A DNA stretch of 34,996 nt from Nitrospirota bacterium (GCA_023248395.1 JAHFEQ010000014.1:1-34996), one strand, 5' to 3'; counted from the stretch's first letter, positions 1 to 8,094 are shown. Translations and numbers: made by a program. Notes: generated by a model from the letters alone, not told the origin.

Positions 1-22
1 ATCCAAAAAACTCCTGCTGCAT

Positions 23-100
23 GTCATTCTGAGGGAGCGAGAGCGACCGAAGAATCTGATACCCCGGACTTATCAGATTCTTCGCTCCGCTCAGAATGAC
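23..100. repeat. Palindromic repeat (GTCATTCTGAG family), copy 1
   Basis: Imperfect inverted repeat. The left arm begins GTCATTCTGAG and runs through CGAAGAATCTGATA. The right arm reads TATCAGATTCTTCG and ends CTCAGAATGAC. The same core recurs at 18387-18458 inside the cytochrome bc operon, so this is a dispersed family. It lies just upstream of mutY and may form a hairpin in the leader. Confidence 0.8.
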
Positions 101-165
101 AAACCCGGGTGTTTCATGTGAATAATTATAGCACCTCTGCTCCTTTAAATGATAAAATATCACTC

Positions 166-1248
166 ATGGAACGGGATATTACGAAACGTCTCCTCCACTG
201 GTATCGCAAAGAGGGGCGTGACCTCCCCTGGCGGCGCACCTCTGATCCTTATGCTATCTGGGTCTCTGAGATCATGCTTCAACAGACCCAGGTAGCCACG
301 GTCATCCCTTACTATGAAAAGTTTATGGCAACATTCCCTACGACCGCCGACTTGGCCCATGCCCCGCTGGGGACGGTGTTAAAGGTATGGGAGGGGCTTG
401 GCTACTATGCCCGCGCAAGGAACCTTCAGAAGGCAGCCCGTATTATCTCAGGCCAATATAATGGAGAGATGCCGGATGATATCGAAACACTGACATCCCT
501 GCATGGGATAGGCCGTTCTACCGCCGGGGCGATTATCAGCATTGCTTACGGAAAGAAGGCCCCTATCCTTGATGGGAATGTCCGGCGTGTGCTCTGCCGG
601 CTCTTTGCGATCCGGCAAAACCCATCTCTCGCACCAGTACAGAAAAAACTATGGAACATCTCTGAACGTCTTGTGCCAGAGAAAAACCCCCGTTGTTTTA
701 ATCAGGCCCTGATGGACCTGGGGGCAATGATCTGTGCGCCGAAAAACCCGGATTGCACCGCCTGTTGCCTTAGGTCTCTGTGTCTTGCTTACTCAAAGGG
801 GTTGCAGAAGACTCTCCCTGTAAAATCTCCAGGACGGAAAGTCCCTCACTATCATATTGCCGCGGGGGTAATCTGGAGAGGGGGGAAGATCCTCATTACT
901 CAGAGGCCTGCTGAGGGACTGCTCGGGGGTCTGTGGGAATTTCCAGGCGGAAAATTAAAAGAGGGAGAAAACCCCATACAGGCGGCAGCCCGCGAAATCC
1001 TGGAAGAATTAAATGTCACCGCCTCCGTGGGAGACTTGATCAGCACGGTGAGACATGCCTACTCCCACTTCCACATCACCCTGCATGCCTTTCACTGCCG
1101 CTATGTGAAGGGGCCCCTGAAAACAACCCATCCCTACCGCTGGGTCTCTCCTGAGGAACTGAGCCACTACGCCTTTCCCTCCGCCAACCGAAAGATTATC
1201 ACGGTGCTGAAAAAAGGAGACCTGACCCCTATTTCCTTCCTGTTATGA
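166..1248 (+). CDS. mutY: A/G-specific adenine DNA glycosylase MutY with MutT-like Nudix domain
   Basis: Removes adenine mispaired with 8-oxoguanine or guanine (base-excision repair, GO system). From the ATG at 166 the protein is 360 aa. The HhH-GPD domain has catalytic Glu35 in SEIMLQQTQ, the hairpin LHGIGRSTAGA and catalytic Asp136 in ILDGNV. The [4Fe-4S] loop is C190-x6-C197-x2-C200-x5-C206. The C-terminal domain (about 228-360) contains a nearly complete Nudix box near 262-284 (EFPGGKLKEGE followed by REILEEL), whereas E. coli MutY is degenerate there. The frame is open to a GTG at 109, but that adds 19 residues unlike the family and lies next to the palindrome at 23-100. Neither start has a clear Shine-Dalgarno. 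The 3' end overlaps the convergent broken gene by 6 bp. Confidence 0.95.
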   Translation: MERDITKRLLHWYRKEGRDLPWRRTSDPYAIWVSEIMLQQTQVATVIPYYEKFMATFPTTADLAHAPLGTVLKVWEGLGYYARARNLQKAARIISGQYNGEMPDDIETLTSLHGIGRSTAGAIISIAYGKKAPILDGNVRRVLCRLFAIRQNPSLAPVQKKLWNISERLVPEKNPRCFNQALMDLGAMICAPKNPDCTACCLRSLCLAYSKGLQKTLPVKSPGRKVPHYHIAAGVIWRGGKILITQRPAEGLLGGLWEFPGGKLKEGENPIQAAAREILEELNVTASVGDLISTVRHAYSHFHITLHAFHCRYVKGPLKTTHPYRWVSPEELSHYAFPSANRKIITVLKKGDLTPISFLL

Positions 1249-1647
1249 GCGGCTCCTTTTGCTTCTTTGCCCATATATACACGATAGCACAAAAGTGCAA
1301 AATATTACAAAGTACAAGATGAACATTGGAAATAGGTTTGAAGTCTGTATCTGATTTGATTTCGCTACAAGCACGGCGGCGATCGCTAATATGGTGACAA
1401 CAGGAAACAGCGTAATCAGGAGAATGTCGACGCGAGCAATGGGTTCTATCAGCGCCCAGAACAACAAAACAGTCCAGCCCAGCATCAAGGCTCCTGCGCC
1501 ACGCGTGACGTAGAGATACATTGCGGACAATTCGAACGATTGTGGTTGAAGGACAATGCTGGCAACGGTTGGTGAGAACAGAAGTACTGTAGCTAAAGCG
1601 TCGGCGATAATGCCTATTCAATATGATGTGATTAGAAACTTCCTTAT
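1243..1647 (-). pseudogene. Broken small membrane protein gene (in-frame TGA, start codon lost)
   Basis: The minus strand reads as one continuous membrane protein of about 134 codons with hydrophobic stretches (ADALATVLLFSPTVAS; GALMLGWTVLLFWAL; LLITLFPVVTILAIAAVLV; ILYFVIFCTFVLS), about four membrane helices. It is interrupted by one in-frame TGA at 1618-1620. The upstream codons (IRKFLITSY) are preceded by AGAGGA at a sensible spacing, but the codon in start position (1645-1647) is ATA. A shorter ORF from TTG 1530 or ATG 1521 is intact but would lose the first helix. I do not recognise the family with certainty. The likely original had Trp at the TGA and ATG at the ATA. Both lesions could be real or base errors. 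Confidence 0.6.
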
Positions 1648-1773
1648 TTTATTTTCCTCTCATAACGAGTCTGTAGAAAAAGTCGGTTTTCGAAATATCA
1701 AAAACGATTACCAATTGAAATCTACGATGTTGGATATCACTTCTTGTGTGCATGTTTCAGGAAGAAACATTGA

Positions 1774-2181
1774 TCATGGCGACTCGTCATAGTGTTTGAC
1801 TCCTCTACGCGGATAAATCATAGTGTTTAAATGACGCTGTCCCAACAATTCTTTGTATCTGAAACAGTCCGTAGTGTGATCATTGACCATACCTACGGCT
1901 TGCATATGGGCATAGATTATAGTTGAGCCGACAAATTTGAAACCTCTCTTCTTCAGATCTTTGCTGAGGGCATCTGATTTTCCTGCATCAAAATCAGCAA
2001 ACGCCTTCCTGTAGTTCTCACGTCTTTTTAAAATTGTACTCCAGCTTAAACCCGCTTGTGCTCCTTCCAGGATAATAAATTCAAATAACTTTTTATCATC
2101 GTGTACAGGGACACCCCATTCCTTATCATGATACTCAATATAGATGGGGTCATTCCCGACCCATTTGCATCTATTCAACAT
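1774..2181 (-). CDS. tag: DNA-3-methyladenine glycosylase I, internally deleted
   Basis: Excises 3-methyladenine from alkylated DNA. The 135-aa product begins like Tag (RCKWVGNDPIYIEYHDKEWG) and has the substrate-pocket LEGAQAGLSW with the Glu equivalent to E. coli Glu38. It ends with SDALSKDLKKRGFKFVGSTI and NDHTTDC. The zinc ligands (an N-terminal Cys and His, and the His and Cys of NDHTTDC) are all present. The family is usually about 187 aa. Here FADFDAGK runs straight into SDALSK, so roughly 60 residues of the helical middle (about E. coli 52-110) are missing in frame. The ATG at 2181 has no strong ribosome site. The protein is probably inactive. The neighbouring gene on the same side is also damaged. 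Confidence 0.85.
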   Translation of the reverse strand: MLNRCKWVGNDPIYIEYHDKEWGVPVHDDKKLFEFIILEGAQAGLSWSTILKRRENYRKAFADFDAGKSDALSKDLKKRGFKFVGSTIIYAHMQAVGMVNDHTTDCFRYKELLGQRHLNTMIYPRRGVKHYDESP

Positions 2182-2374
2182 ATTCTCTAAACCTGGATAA
2201 ACTTCTCACCCTTTTGGAATCTACACCATCCATGATATTATTTCAATTGGTTACTTAATCCCAAACCATCTGGCTTATGTTTACTGTAAGATTGAGAAGA
2301 TGTTATAATGAGTTAACAAACCTTTCATTCCCTTTTTGCGACTAAATACTGCGTGCAACTACGAGGATAATCAG

Positions 2375-3322
2375 ATGATATTCCCGAAGGAACGAAATGA
2401 AGAAGGTGCATTTGTCAGGCCGGAAGACCAGTTTCGGGGCTGGGTGACTTGCGATGGCTCAAAAGGCTATCCCGCTGAATTAGGCCGCTATCATCTCTAT
2501 GTTTCCCTTGCCTGCCCATGGGCTCACCGTACTGTTATAATGCGCAAATTAAAAGGGCTTGAAGATGTCATCGGCATGACAGTTGTTGACCCGGTTCGGG
2601 ATGAACGTGGCTGGGCGTTTCGAAATGGTCCGGGGTACAGCGAGGACCCGGTAAATGGCTTTCAGTTCCTCAGTGAGGCATATAAGGTCTCGGAGCCTGA
2701 TTACAACGCAAGAGTCACAGTTCCTGTACTATGGGATAAGAAGACAGGCCGGATTGTCTCAAACGCTGATGATGATATTATGCGCATGTTTAATAGTGAA
2801 TTCAATGCCTTCACCAAAAGCGATCTTGATTTTTACCCCGAGGCGCTCCGTGCAGAGATTGATGCGATCAATGACTTTGTTTATCCAAATGTAAATGATG
2901 GAGTATATCGGGCAGGCTTTGCAACCACCCAGAGTACCTACGAACGGGAAGTCCGGGCACTGTTCAATGCCCTGGACCAGATAGAGGAACGCCTCAGGAC
3001 AAATAGATACCTCGTGGGCAATCAGATGACTGAAGCCGACTGGCGACTGTTTACGACCCTGATACGCTTTGATGCGGTCTATTACATCCATTTCAAGTGT
3101 AACATCCGGCGGATCATTGATTATCCAAACCTCTATGGATACTTACGGGAGCTGTATCAGCACGAAGAAATCGCAGAGACGGTTAATTTTGATCATATCA
3201 AGCATCACTATTACATCACTCATACGGATATTAATCCCACGAGGATAGTCCCTGTCGGACCTGAACTTGATTTAAATTCGCCGCACAATCGTGATAAGCT
3301 CAGTGAACAGGCCAGGAGATGA
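2375..3322 (+). CDS. yqjG: Glutathionyl-hydroquinone reductase (ECM4/YqjG-type GST)
   Basis: Xi-class glutathione transferase that reduces glutathionyl-hydroquinones. The protein is 315 aa from the ATG at 2375, which has AGGA about 9 bases upstream. An in-frame TTG at 2336 has no such support. The thioredoxin-like N-domain holds the nucleophile motif CPWAHRT, then VPVLWDKKTGRIVSN with the family's cis-Pro segment. The helical C-domain includes NDFVYPNVNDGVYRAGFA and GNQMTEADWRLFTTLIRFD. The length matches the family. The stop overlaps the pirin start (ATGA, 4 bp), so the two are co-translated. Both are commonly linked to handling of quinones and aromatics. It implies glutathione or a similar thiol in the cell, or use of environmental substrates. 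Confidence 0.93.
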   Translation: MIFPKERNEEGAFVRPEDQFRGWVTCDGSKGYPAELGRYHLYVSLACPWAHRTVIMRKLKGLEDVIGMTVVDPVRDERGWAFRNGPGYSEDPVNGFQFLSEAYKVSEPDYNARVTVPVLWDKKTGRIVSNADDDIMRMFNSEFNAFTKSDLDFYPEALRAEIDAINDFVYPNVNDGVYRAGFATTQSTYEREVRALFNALDQIEERLRTNRYLVGNQMTEADWRLFTTLIRFDAVYYIHFKCNIRRIIDYPNLYGYLRELYQHEEIAETVNFDHIKHHYYITHTDINPTRIVPVGPELDLNSPHNRDKLSEQARR

Positions 3323-4248
3323 CAATGAGTAAAATCAGAAAGATAAGAAAGGTGTTTAATAGCAGGCCGACGCTCGAAGGTGCCGGCGTGCATTTGAAGA
3401 GGGTGTTCGGCTACCAGCACGTTCCGCAACTTGATCCATTTCTCCTCCTTGACGACTTTCATTCGAACAACCCCGATGAATATATCAAAGGTTTTCCCTG
3501 GCATCCCCACCGGGGTATTGAGACAATCACCTATGTGCTGTATGGGAAGGTAGAACACGGCGACAGTATGGGCAATAAGGGGGTAATCTCATCAGGTGAT
3601 GTGCAATGGATGACGGCTGGCAGCGGCATTATCCACCAGGAGATGCCGAAAGGCAGAGAAGATGGATTGCTGTGGGGATTTCAACTATGGGACAATCTTC
3701 CGGCGTCGCATAAGATGATGGAACCGCGTTACCGGGATGTCCAACACCATCAGATACCGGAAATCAGGTTGAACAATAATGTGACAGTGAAAATTATTTG
3801 TGGCGAGGTCAATAGAGCCAGGGGCCCGGTGCAGGACATTGTTACCGACCCTGAATATCTTGATGTGAGTGTTCCGCCTGATACAATGTTCATACATCGC
3901 GTGCAGGAGGGATACACAGTATTTGCTTATGTGATAGAAGGCAGGGGATACTTTGAACCGGAACGGGATCCATACGGGTATGAAGTTGAAGGAAGGAACT
4001 ACTTCGATTTCAAGAGAGATTGCCTGATAGGGGCTGAAAGCCTGGTCATTTTTGACGATGGCAATGAGCTGTCTATATCGACCGGGGAGGAAGGTCTGCG
4101 TTTTCTGCTTATATCAGGGAAACCCATTCGGGAACCAGTAGCCTGGTATGGCCCCATTGTAATGAATACCCAGGAAGAGCTGAGAATAGCATTTGAGGAA
4201 TATCAAAGCGGAACGTTTCTAAAACATGGTAGTATGAATCCAGACTAA
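3319..4248 (+). CDS. Pirin-family bicupin protein
   Basis: A 309-aa bicupin of the pirin/YhhW family, whose members bind iron; some are quercetin 2,3-dioxygenases. The N-terminal cupin carries the metal ligands in FPWHPHRGIETITYVL and the signature GDVQWMTAGSGIIHQEMP (residues about 52-115). The C-terminal pirin_C domain runs from about 170, with RFLLISGKPIREPV near 255-270. The ATG at 3319 overlaps the upstream stop, so translation is coupled to the hydroquinone reductase. Function in quinone or redox stress is inferred from this pairing. The start could also be the ATG two codons later (MSKIRK). Confidence 0.93.
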   Translation: MTMSKIRKIRKVFNSRPTLEGAGVHLKRVFGYQHVPQLDPFLLLDDFHSNNPDEYIKGFPWHPHRGIETITYVLYGKVEHGDSMGNKGVISSGDVQWMTAGSGIIHQEMPKGREDGLLWGFQLWDNLPASHKMMEPRYRDVQHHQIPEIRLNNNVTVKIICGEVNRARGPVQDIVTDPEYLDVSVPPDTMFIHRVQEGYTVFAYVIEGRGYFEPERDPYGYEVEGRNYFDFKRDCLIGAESLVIFDDGNELSISTGEEGLRFLLISGKPIREPVAWYGPIVMNTQEELRIAFEEYQSGTFLKHGSMNPD

Positions 4249-4347
4249 CTTTTCATCAAAATTTGAAATTAAGGAAGAAGGGTTGAGCATTACACCTACT
4301 AAGCGAGCGTTTATTAATTTTGGAAATTATGGCTTACCAAGAGAAAG

Positions 4348-4406
4348 CGAGAACGCTGAAGCTCAAAGGCAGCGTACTAGCCGTCCTCTGGAGCGCCTTG
4401 TTGGGC
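4348..4406 (-). other. attC-like site (59-base element) downstream of the restriction gene
   Basis: On the minus strand, immediately after the restriction-gene stop codon, the sequence reads GCCCAAC (R'' type RYYYAAC), AAGGC, then GCTCCAGAGG. After about 18 bases it continues CCTTTGAGC, and then GCGTT. The two inner arms pair with one unpaired base, as in integron attC sites, and the total span is 59 bp. The outer right box should be GTTRRRY but reads GTTCTCG, so it is degenerate or was hit by deletion. No integrase gene is visible. Confidence 0.4.
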
Positions 4407-4407
4407 G

Positions 4408-5106
4408 TTATATTTCTTTTTTCAGTCGTTCGATTTCCTGTTGAATCTGTGCAATTATTTCTTTATTCCCGATTTCACCGTCCAAGCTGAAGACAACAAA
4501 TACTTTGCCCCCATATTGTTCTTCAAATTCTGCGAAGCTGGCTTTCATTCTTTCAGTAGGAGAATAATTGCCAAAGTTCGCTTTTGCTGTTACGGATTTG
4601 ATTTGAATGCCAAATGCTCTATCACCAACTTTTGCCACATAGTCAATGTCTCCTGCGTGATTAAGTTCAGAGTCGGACTCTTCAAAAATTATGTCTGGAA
4701 AGATTTTGGCCAAGCTGTCATTAACAACAGACTTCTCCCGAAGAAAACCATCAAATGTCCTATTGATGGTAAGATTATAAATGTAATCCATGCAATCCTG
4801 AAGTGTCAGTTGGCTGAAAGCCGCCTGCCATTCAGGAATAACTACTTCTGTAATTTTCTCATGAAGCCGTTCACCAAGTTCCCGCAGGCACTCCGGGGTA
4901 ATTTTAGTTGGTGTCTTTGCTGCTGTGTATGCTTTTTCAAAATACCATAGTTCCTATTTCTGGATTGTTTTTGGCTGGCATTCCCTGATAAGAGTCATTA
5001 CCGTTCCGACTTTATTAGGCCTTGATAACTGATAAGTTTGGCAGGCATAGTTCAGGACTTTTTCTTTTTTGCCAAATTCCATGGAATATCTTTGAGTTTT
5101 CGCCAT
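4408..5106 (-). pseudogene. MjaI-like type II restriction endonuclease, interrupted by an in-frame TAG
   Basis: Translation from the ATG at 5106 gives 232 codons in one frame with a single amber codon at 4954-4956. The N-part ends CQPKTIQK; the C-part continues ELWYFEKAYTAAKTPTK without any frameshift. Downstream motifs include CMDYIYNLTINRTFDGFLRE, NHAGDIDYVAKVGDRAFGIQ and NFGNYSPTERMKASF. A PD-(D/E)xK-like core is plausible as Asp in GDIDY followed by QIK. The start directly abuts the methyltransferase TAG, so the two form one coupled operon. From memory the sequence resembles the MjaI family (CTAG); the stop would replace a tryptophan (TGG to TAG). A C-terminal piece could initiate at the ATG at 4791 (127 aa) but would lack the N-terminal 105 residues. 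Either the nuclease is inactive, or the base is wrong, or TAG is read through. Confidence 0.8.
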
Positions 5107-6399
5107 CTAATGCCTCTGTAGGTTTAAAAATCTATTTTTGTATTTGAAGTCAGTTAAACTGTCAACGTCCGCTAAACCCTCCTTGATTATATGGGCATTT
5201 ATAAAGGTCCTGTTCTTCAGGTAGAGATAGCAAAGAAGATTGTTGCGGTCATCATATTTCTGGTTGTCAAATTTCATAAATACTTTCTGACCCTTTGTTT
5301 TTTCGATCAGAAATCTGATTGCTTGTCCATTAGCAGTCTCTTTTTCTTTTACACCAATAAGACGAACAACCAAATCATTGTTCAGCTTCACTAACTCGGG
5401 GCTGATTACTTCTTTGACAGAATAGTAGACTTCTCTGTCACCGCTGTCTTTATCAATCTTTGAGCCGAATTGAAGTTTTTTAGGGTCCATCTTCTTGTCA
5501 AGTTTATGAGGGTCTTTGAAAATATAAGGCAGCTTTTCAATTTCTTTATCCAGGTCGGTCTTAACGCTATCATTCAGGAACACATATTCTGTAACTGCAA
5601 GGTCTGGGTGGCCGACATTGAGCTTATCTTTGATTGTTGAAATAAAATCTGGATTGATTTCATAACCGACTGAATTGCGGCCTAAATTACGGGCGGCAAG
5701 TGAAGTTGTCCCACTGCCGAGGAATGGGTCTAAAACCGTCTCACCGGAAAACGAAAACATTTTTATAAGACGTGCCGGCAATTCTTCCGGAAACATAGCA
5801 ATGTGACCGTCTTGCTTTGCCCCTGCAAAGTACCAGTGCCCTGAGAAATAAGTATTCCAGTTATCTTTTGATATTATTGAAAGATCTTTTTGTTTCTTGG
5901 TCGGAACCGGCGGGGCACCCTGGTTTTTGAAAAGTAAAATGAATTCATAGTCAATCTTCAAAATTCCGTTTCTGGGATATGGGAAACTGCCCATTATCGT
6001 TGCGCCGCCGGTTGTATTGCACGTGGTAACTTTCTGCCAGATGACAGCGCCCATATAGTCAAAACCTATGGTTTCACAAAATTTAATTATTTCTGTTCTT
6101 ATTGGAATCACTTTATACCGCCCATAATAAACCGAGCGGGCAAACTGGTCTCCGATATTAATGCAAAGCCGGCATCCCGGCTGTAATACCCTATGACATT
6201 CTTTCCAGACCAGATTTAGATTATTGATATAACTTTCATAGCTTTCGTGAAAGCCGATTTGGCTTTCAGTGCCATAATCTTTTAATTGCCAGTATGGAGG
6301 AGAGGTAATAATCAAATGGACTGATTTATCAGCTAAAAGGTTCATTTGCCTGCTGTCACCGTGTATTATTTTATGGATAGTTTTCAAGGGGGTTCTCAT
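5107..6399 (-). CDS. DNA amino-methyltransferase (beta class) with C-terminal SNase-like domain
   Basis: A 430-aa modification enzyme. Catalytic motif IV TSPPYW (residues 32-37) precedes the SAM motif DPFLGSGTT (about 224-232), the beta-class order typical of N4-cytosine or N6-adenine methylases. TSPPYW favours N4-cytosine. After about residue 290 there is an extra region. Residues 344-430 read like a staphylococcal-nuclease fold (VVRLIGVKEKE; QAIRFLIE; KYDDRNNLLCYLYL; IIKEGLADV). The first catalytic Arg (346) and the Glu (354) align, but the calcium Asp is Lys and the second Arg is Asn (387), so nuclease activity is doubtful. It probably protects against the downstream MjaI-like nuclease. 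ATG start at 6399. Confidence 0.92.
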   Translation of the reverse strand: MRTPLKTIHKIIHGDSRQMNLLADKSVHLIITSPPYWQLKDYGTESQIGFHESYESYINNLNLVWKECHRVLQPGCRLCINIGDQFARSVYYGRYKVIPIRTEIIKFCETIGFDYMGAVIWQKVTTCNTTGGATIMGSFPYPRNGILKIDYEFILLFKNQGAPPVPTKKQKDLSIISKDNWNTYFSGHWYFAGAKQDGHIAMFPEELPARLIKMFSFSGETVLDPFLGSGTTSLAARNLGRNSVGYEINPDFISTIKDKLNVGHPDLAVTEYVFLNDSVKTDLDKEIEKLPYIFKDPHKLDKKMDPKKLQFGSKIDKDSGDREVYYSVKEVISPELVKLNNDLVVRLIGVKEKETANGQAIRFLIEKTKGQKVFMKFDNQKYDDRNNLLCYLYLKNRTFINAHIIKEGLADVDSLTDFKYKNRFLNLQRH

Positions 6400-6753
6400 A
6401 GATACAGTTTAACATTTTCTGATTATATCTTGCGACCAACTTATAGTCTCCTGAACTACGTAACCAAATACACTGACAGAATCCTGCAAGGCATCATGGT
6501 TGTAAATATCGAATCTCTATCTAAAAATGTTATCTTCTCTTATAGTTATGGTGGATAGCAGATGCAGTATATCCAGATACACCGCAAGCTTCGCCAGGAT
6601 AATAAAGGTAGCAGTGAACTAAACTGTAAAGGGCGGGATGGTTTTTCCGGAGGGTTTTAACGATCTGATAGGACATCGGATAAGTTCTCCCAAACCCTGC
6701 GATGCTATCCATCTTAATCAAGCAGATGAGAGATTGTCAAGAAGAATTGATAT
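6400..6753. other. Intergenic stretch with no recognised gene
   Basis: Upstream of the methyltransferase. A minus-strand ORF at 6530-6721 (63 aa, contains NHPALYSLVHCYLYYPGE) has no ribosome site or family I recognise. The stretch should contain the promoter for the methyltransferase operon, but no clear -35/-10 pair stands out. No attC-like site was found here. Confidence 0.5.
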
Positions 6754-6912
6754 ATGGTATATAGCTTCGACAACTGCCTGGAAACGCACGAATTCACCCC
6801 CCTTGAGCCCGACCTCGACGAACACAAGTTCTACTGCCCGGGGATCGGGGTGGTGCTCGAAGTGGATCAAAATACGGGGAAGCGGACCGAGCTGACGGAG
6901 GTGACCCCCTGA
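6754..6912 (+). pseudogene. Orphan C-terminal fragment of a conserved protein
   Basis: A 52-codon frame starting at an ATG after an in-frame TGA. It reads DNCLETHEFTPLEPDLDEHK, then FYCPGIGVVLEVD and a TGA stop. The block resembles the extreme C-terminus of exported hypothetical proteins ending in a WTPLEPD..EHKYYAPGIG..LEV pattern, recalled without a search. Nothing upstream continues it: the preceding sequence is AT-rich while this stretch is GC-rich. It looks like the tail of a gene whose body was deleted or left behind. Confidence 0.5.
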
Positions 6913-7088
6913 TTATCCCTTAGGTTGCTAAATGCCCCGCTGCTCCCAGTTGACCCGAACGCTCTCCGAGGGTTAGCCAAGCCGTGGTGAGACTGTTCCT
7001 CCTTCAATGAGGTGGAACGTAACCCTGACCTGCCTGCAAAGGTCTATTCCACTTTCGGCACAGAGCTTACAGAAATAAACGGACATTA

Positions 7089-7589
7089 TCAGTCCATCGT
7101 GAATTCCGGGAAACCCAGCCAGAAGCCATTGCCCTTGATTCCGTCGATTTCGGCTTCAATTATCTGGTAATGAGCGTCTTCCATTTCTGCGAGCCTCAGG
7201 TACATCTTTTTCGCCGCCGCGTCTGTCATCAGCTCGGCCTGCTTCAGGTAATATTCATTGGCTGCCCGCTCCTCCCTGAGTGCTGTAGAGAGAGCTTCGA
7301 GGTCGCTGACTCCGGATCCCCGATTGTTTTTTGTTTTAGTCTCCTTCAGCTTCGGCACTAACAATTCAATTTCCGACTTGGGGATTTCAGCGCTATACCA
7401 GCTGTCGCGGCCCGAAATGCAGTCCAGCTGTTTCTCGAGTATGGACATATGATTCCACTCGTCGAGCGCTAACGTAATGAACATGTTCTTCCCCGATACA
7501 TCCTTTGTCGCCTTTGCGTATTCCATGTATTTTTTCATTGCTTCTTTTTCAACCATTATTGCCTTCTTTAATGCATGTTCAACTTCCAT
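7089..7589 (-). CDS. Rubrerythrin-like diiron ferritin-fold protein
   Basis: A 166-aa four-helix ferritin-like protein. Diiron ligand motifs appear in two helix pairs: E near residue 17 (EKEAMKKYMEYA) with ALDEWNHM (ExxH), and LREERAANEYY with LAEMEDAHY (ExxH). There is no C-terminal rubredoxin domain. The family acts in peroxide detoxification or iron storage in the cytoplasm of anaerobes. The ATG at 7589 follows GGAGGAAAAAA, a good ribosome site. It is monocistronic and divergent from the thioesterase remnant. An insert rich in charged residues (KLKETKTKNNRGSG) separates the two helix pairs. Confidence 0.85.
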   Translation of the reverse strand: MEVEHALKKAIMVEKEAMKKYMEYAKATKDVSGKNMFITLALDEWNHMSILEKQLDCISGRDSWYSAEIPKSEIELLVPKLKETKTKNNRGSGVSDLEALSTALREERAANEYYLKQAELMTDAAAKKMYLRLAEMEDAHYQIIEAEIDGIKGNGFWLGFPEFTMD

Positions 7590-7768
7590 TTTTTTCCTCC
7601 TATTCCATTTGCTAAACCGTCATGATCCAGCCGGTTATTATATACTGGTAATGATATCATTCATGAATTTCCTTTTAAGATGTCAGAATAGCAGTAAGAG
7701 ATTTATGTGTCAATGGAGATTTGACCTTACAACTGGGATTGGATAGAATATCCAGAAGGTATTTAACT

Positions 7769-8094
7769 ATGATAAACCACAAGCTTGTATTACCCGAGCA
7801 CCTTAACCACTACGGTTACCTCTTCGGCGCTTACCTGTTACACTATGTTGATGAATACGCCTATATCACAGCCAATCTCAATTTTCCCGGCCACAGGTTC
7901 GTCACCATAGGACTCGACAAAGTCGTATTCAGGAAGAACATCCGCCTAGGGTCGGTTTTAAAGTTCGACATCAACCACACTCGGAAAGGCAACACTTCAG
8001 CAAAGACTGTTTCACGGTCTCTTCCATAAAGGGCGAAAATATCGGCGATACGCTGGAGACGCCAGAGGAGGTCATCCGGAGGAGGTGTCAATAA
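7769..8094 (+). pseudogene. Hotdog-fold acyl-CoA thioesterase, frameshifted
   Basis: The ATG at 7769 follows AGAAGG at 8 bases. The frame reads like a YciA/acyl-CoA thioesterase: NHYGYLFGAYLLHYVDEYAY, then HRFVTIGLDKVVFRKNIRLG and LKFDINHTRKGNTSAK. It then stops early at 8029 after TVSRSLP. Around 8000-8005 (GCAAAGAC) a one-base change would move to another open frame (DCFTVSSIKGENIGDTLETP) that runs to TAA at 8092-8094. Even joined, the product (about 107 aa) is shorter than the usual 130-150 aa and lacks the last beta strands. The function would be CoA thioester hydrolysis; the gene is probably dead. Confidence 0.65.

Noticed and set aside
6530-6721. 63-aa minus-strand ORF upstream of the methyltransferase
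   Set aside because: No ribosome site, no family pattern; composition like random translation of AT-rich DNA.
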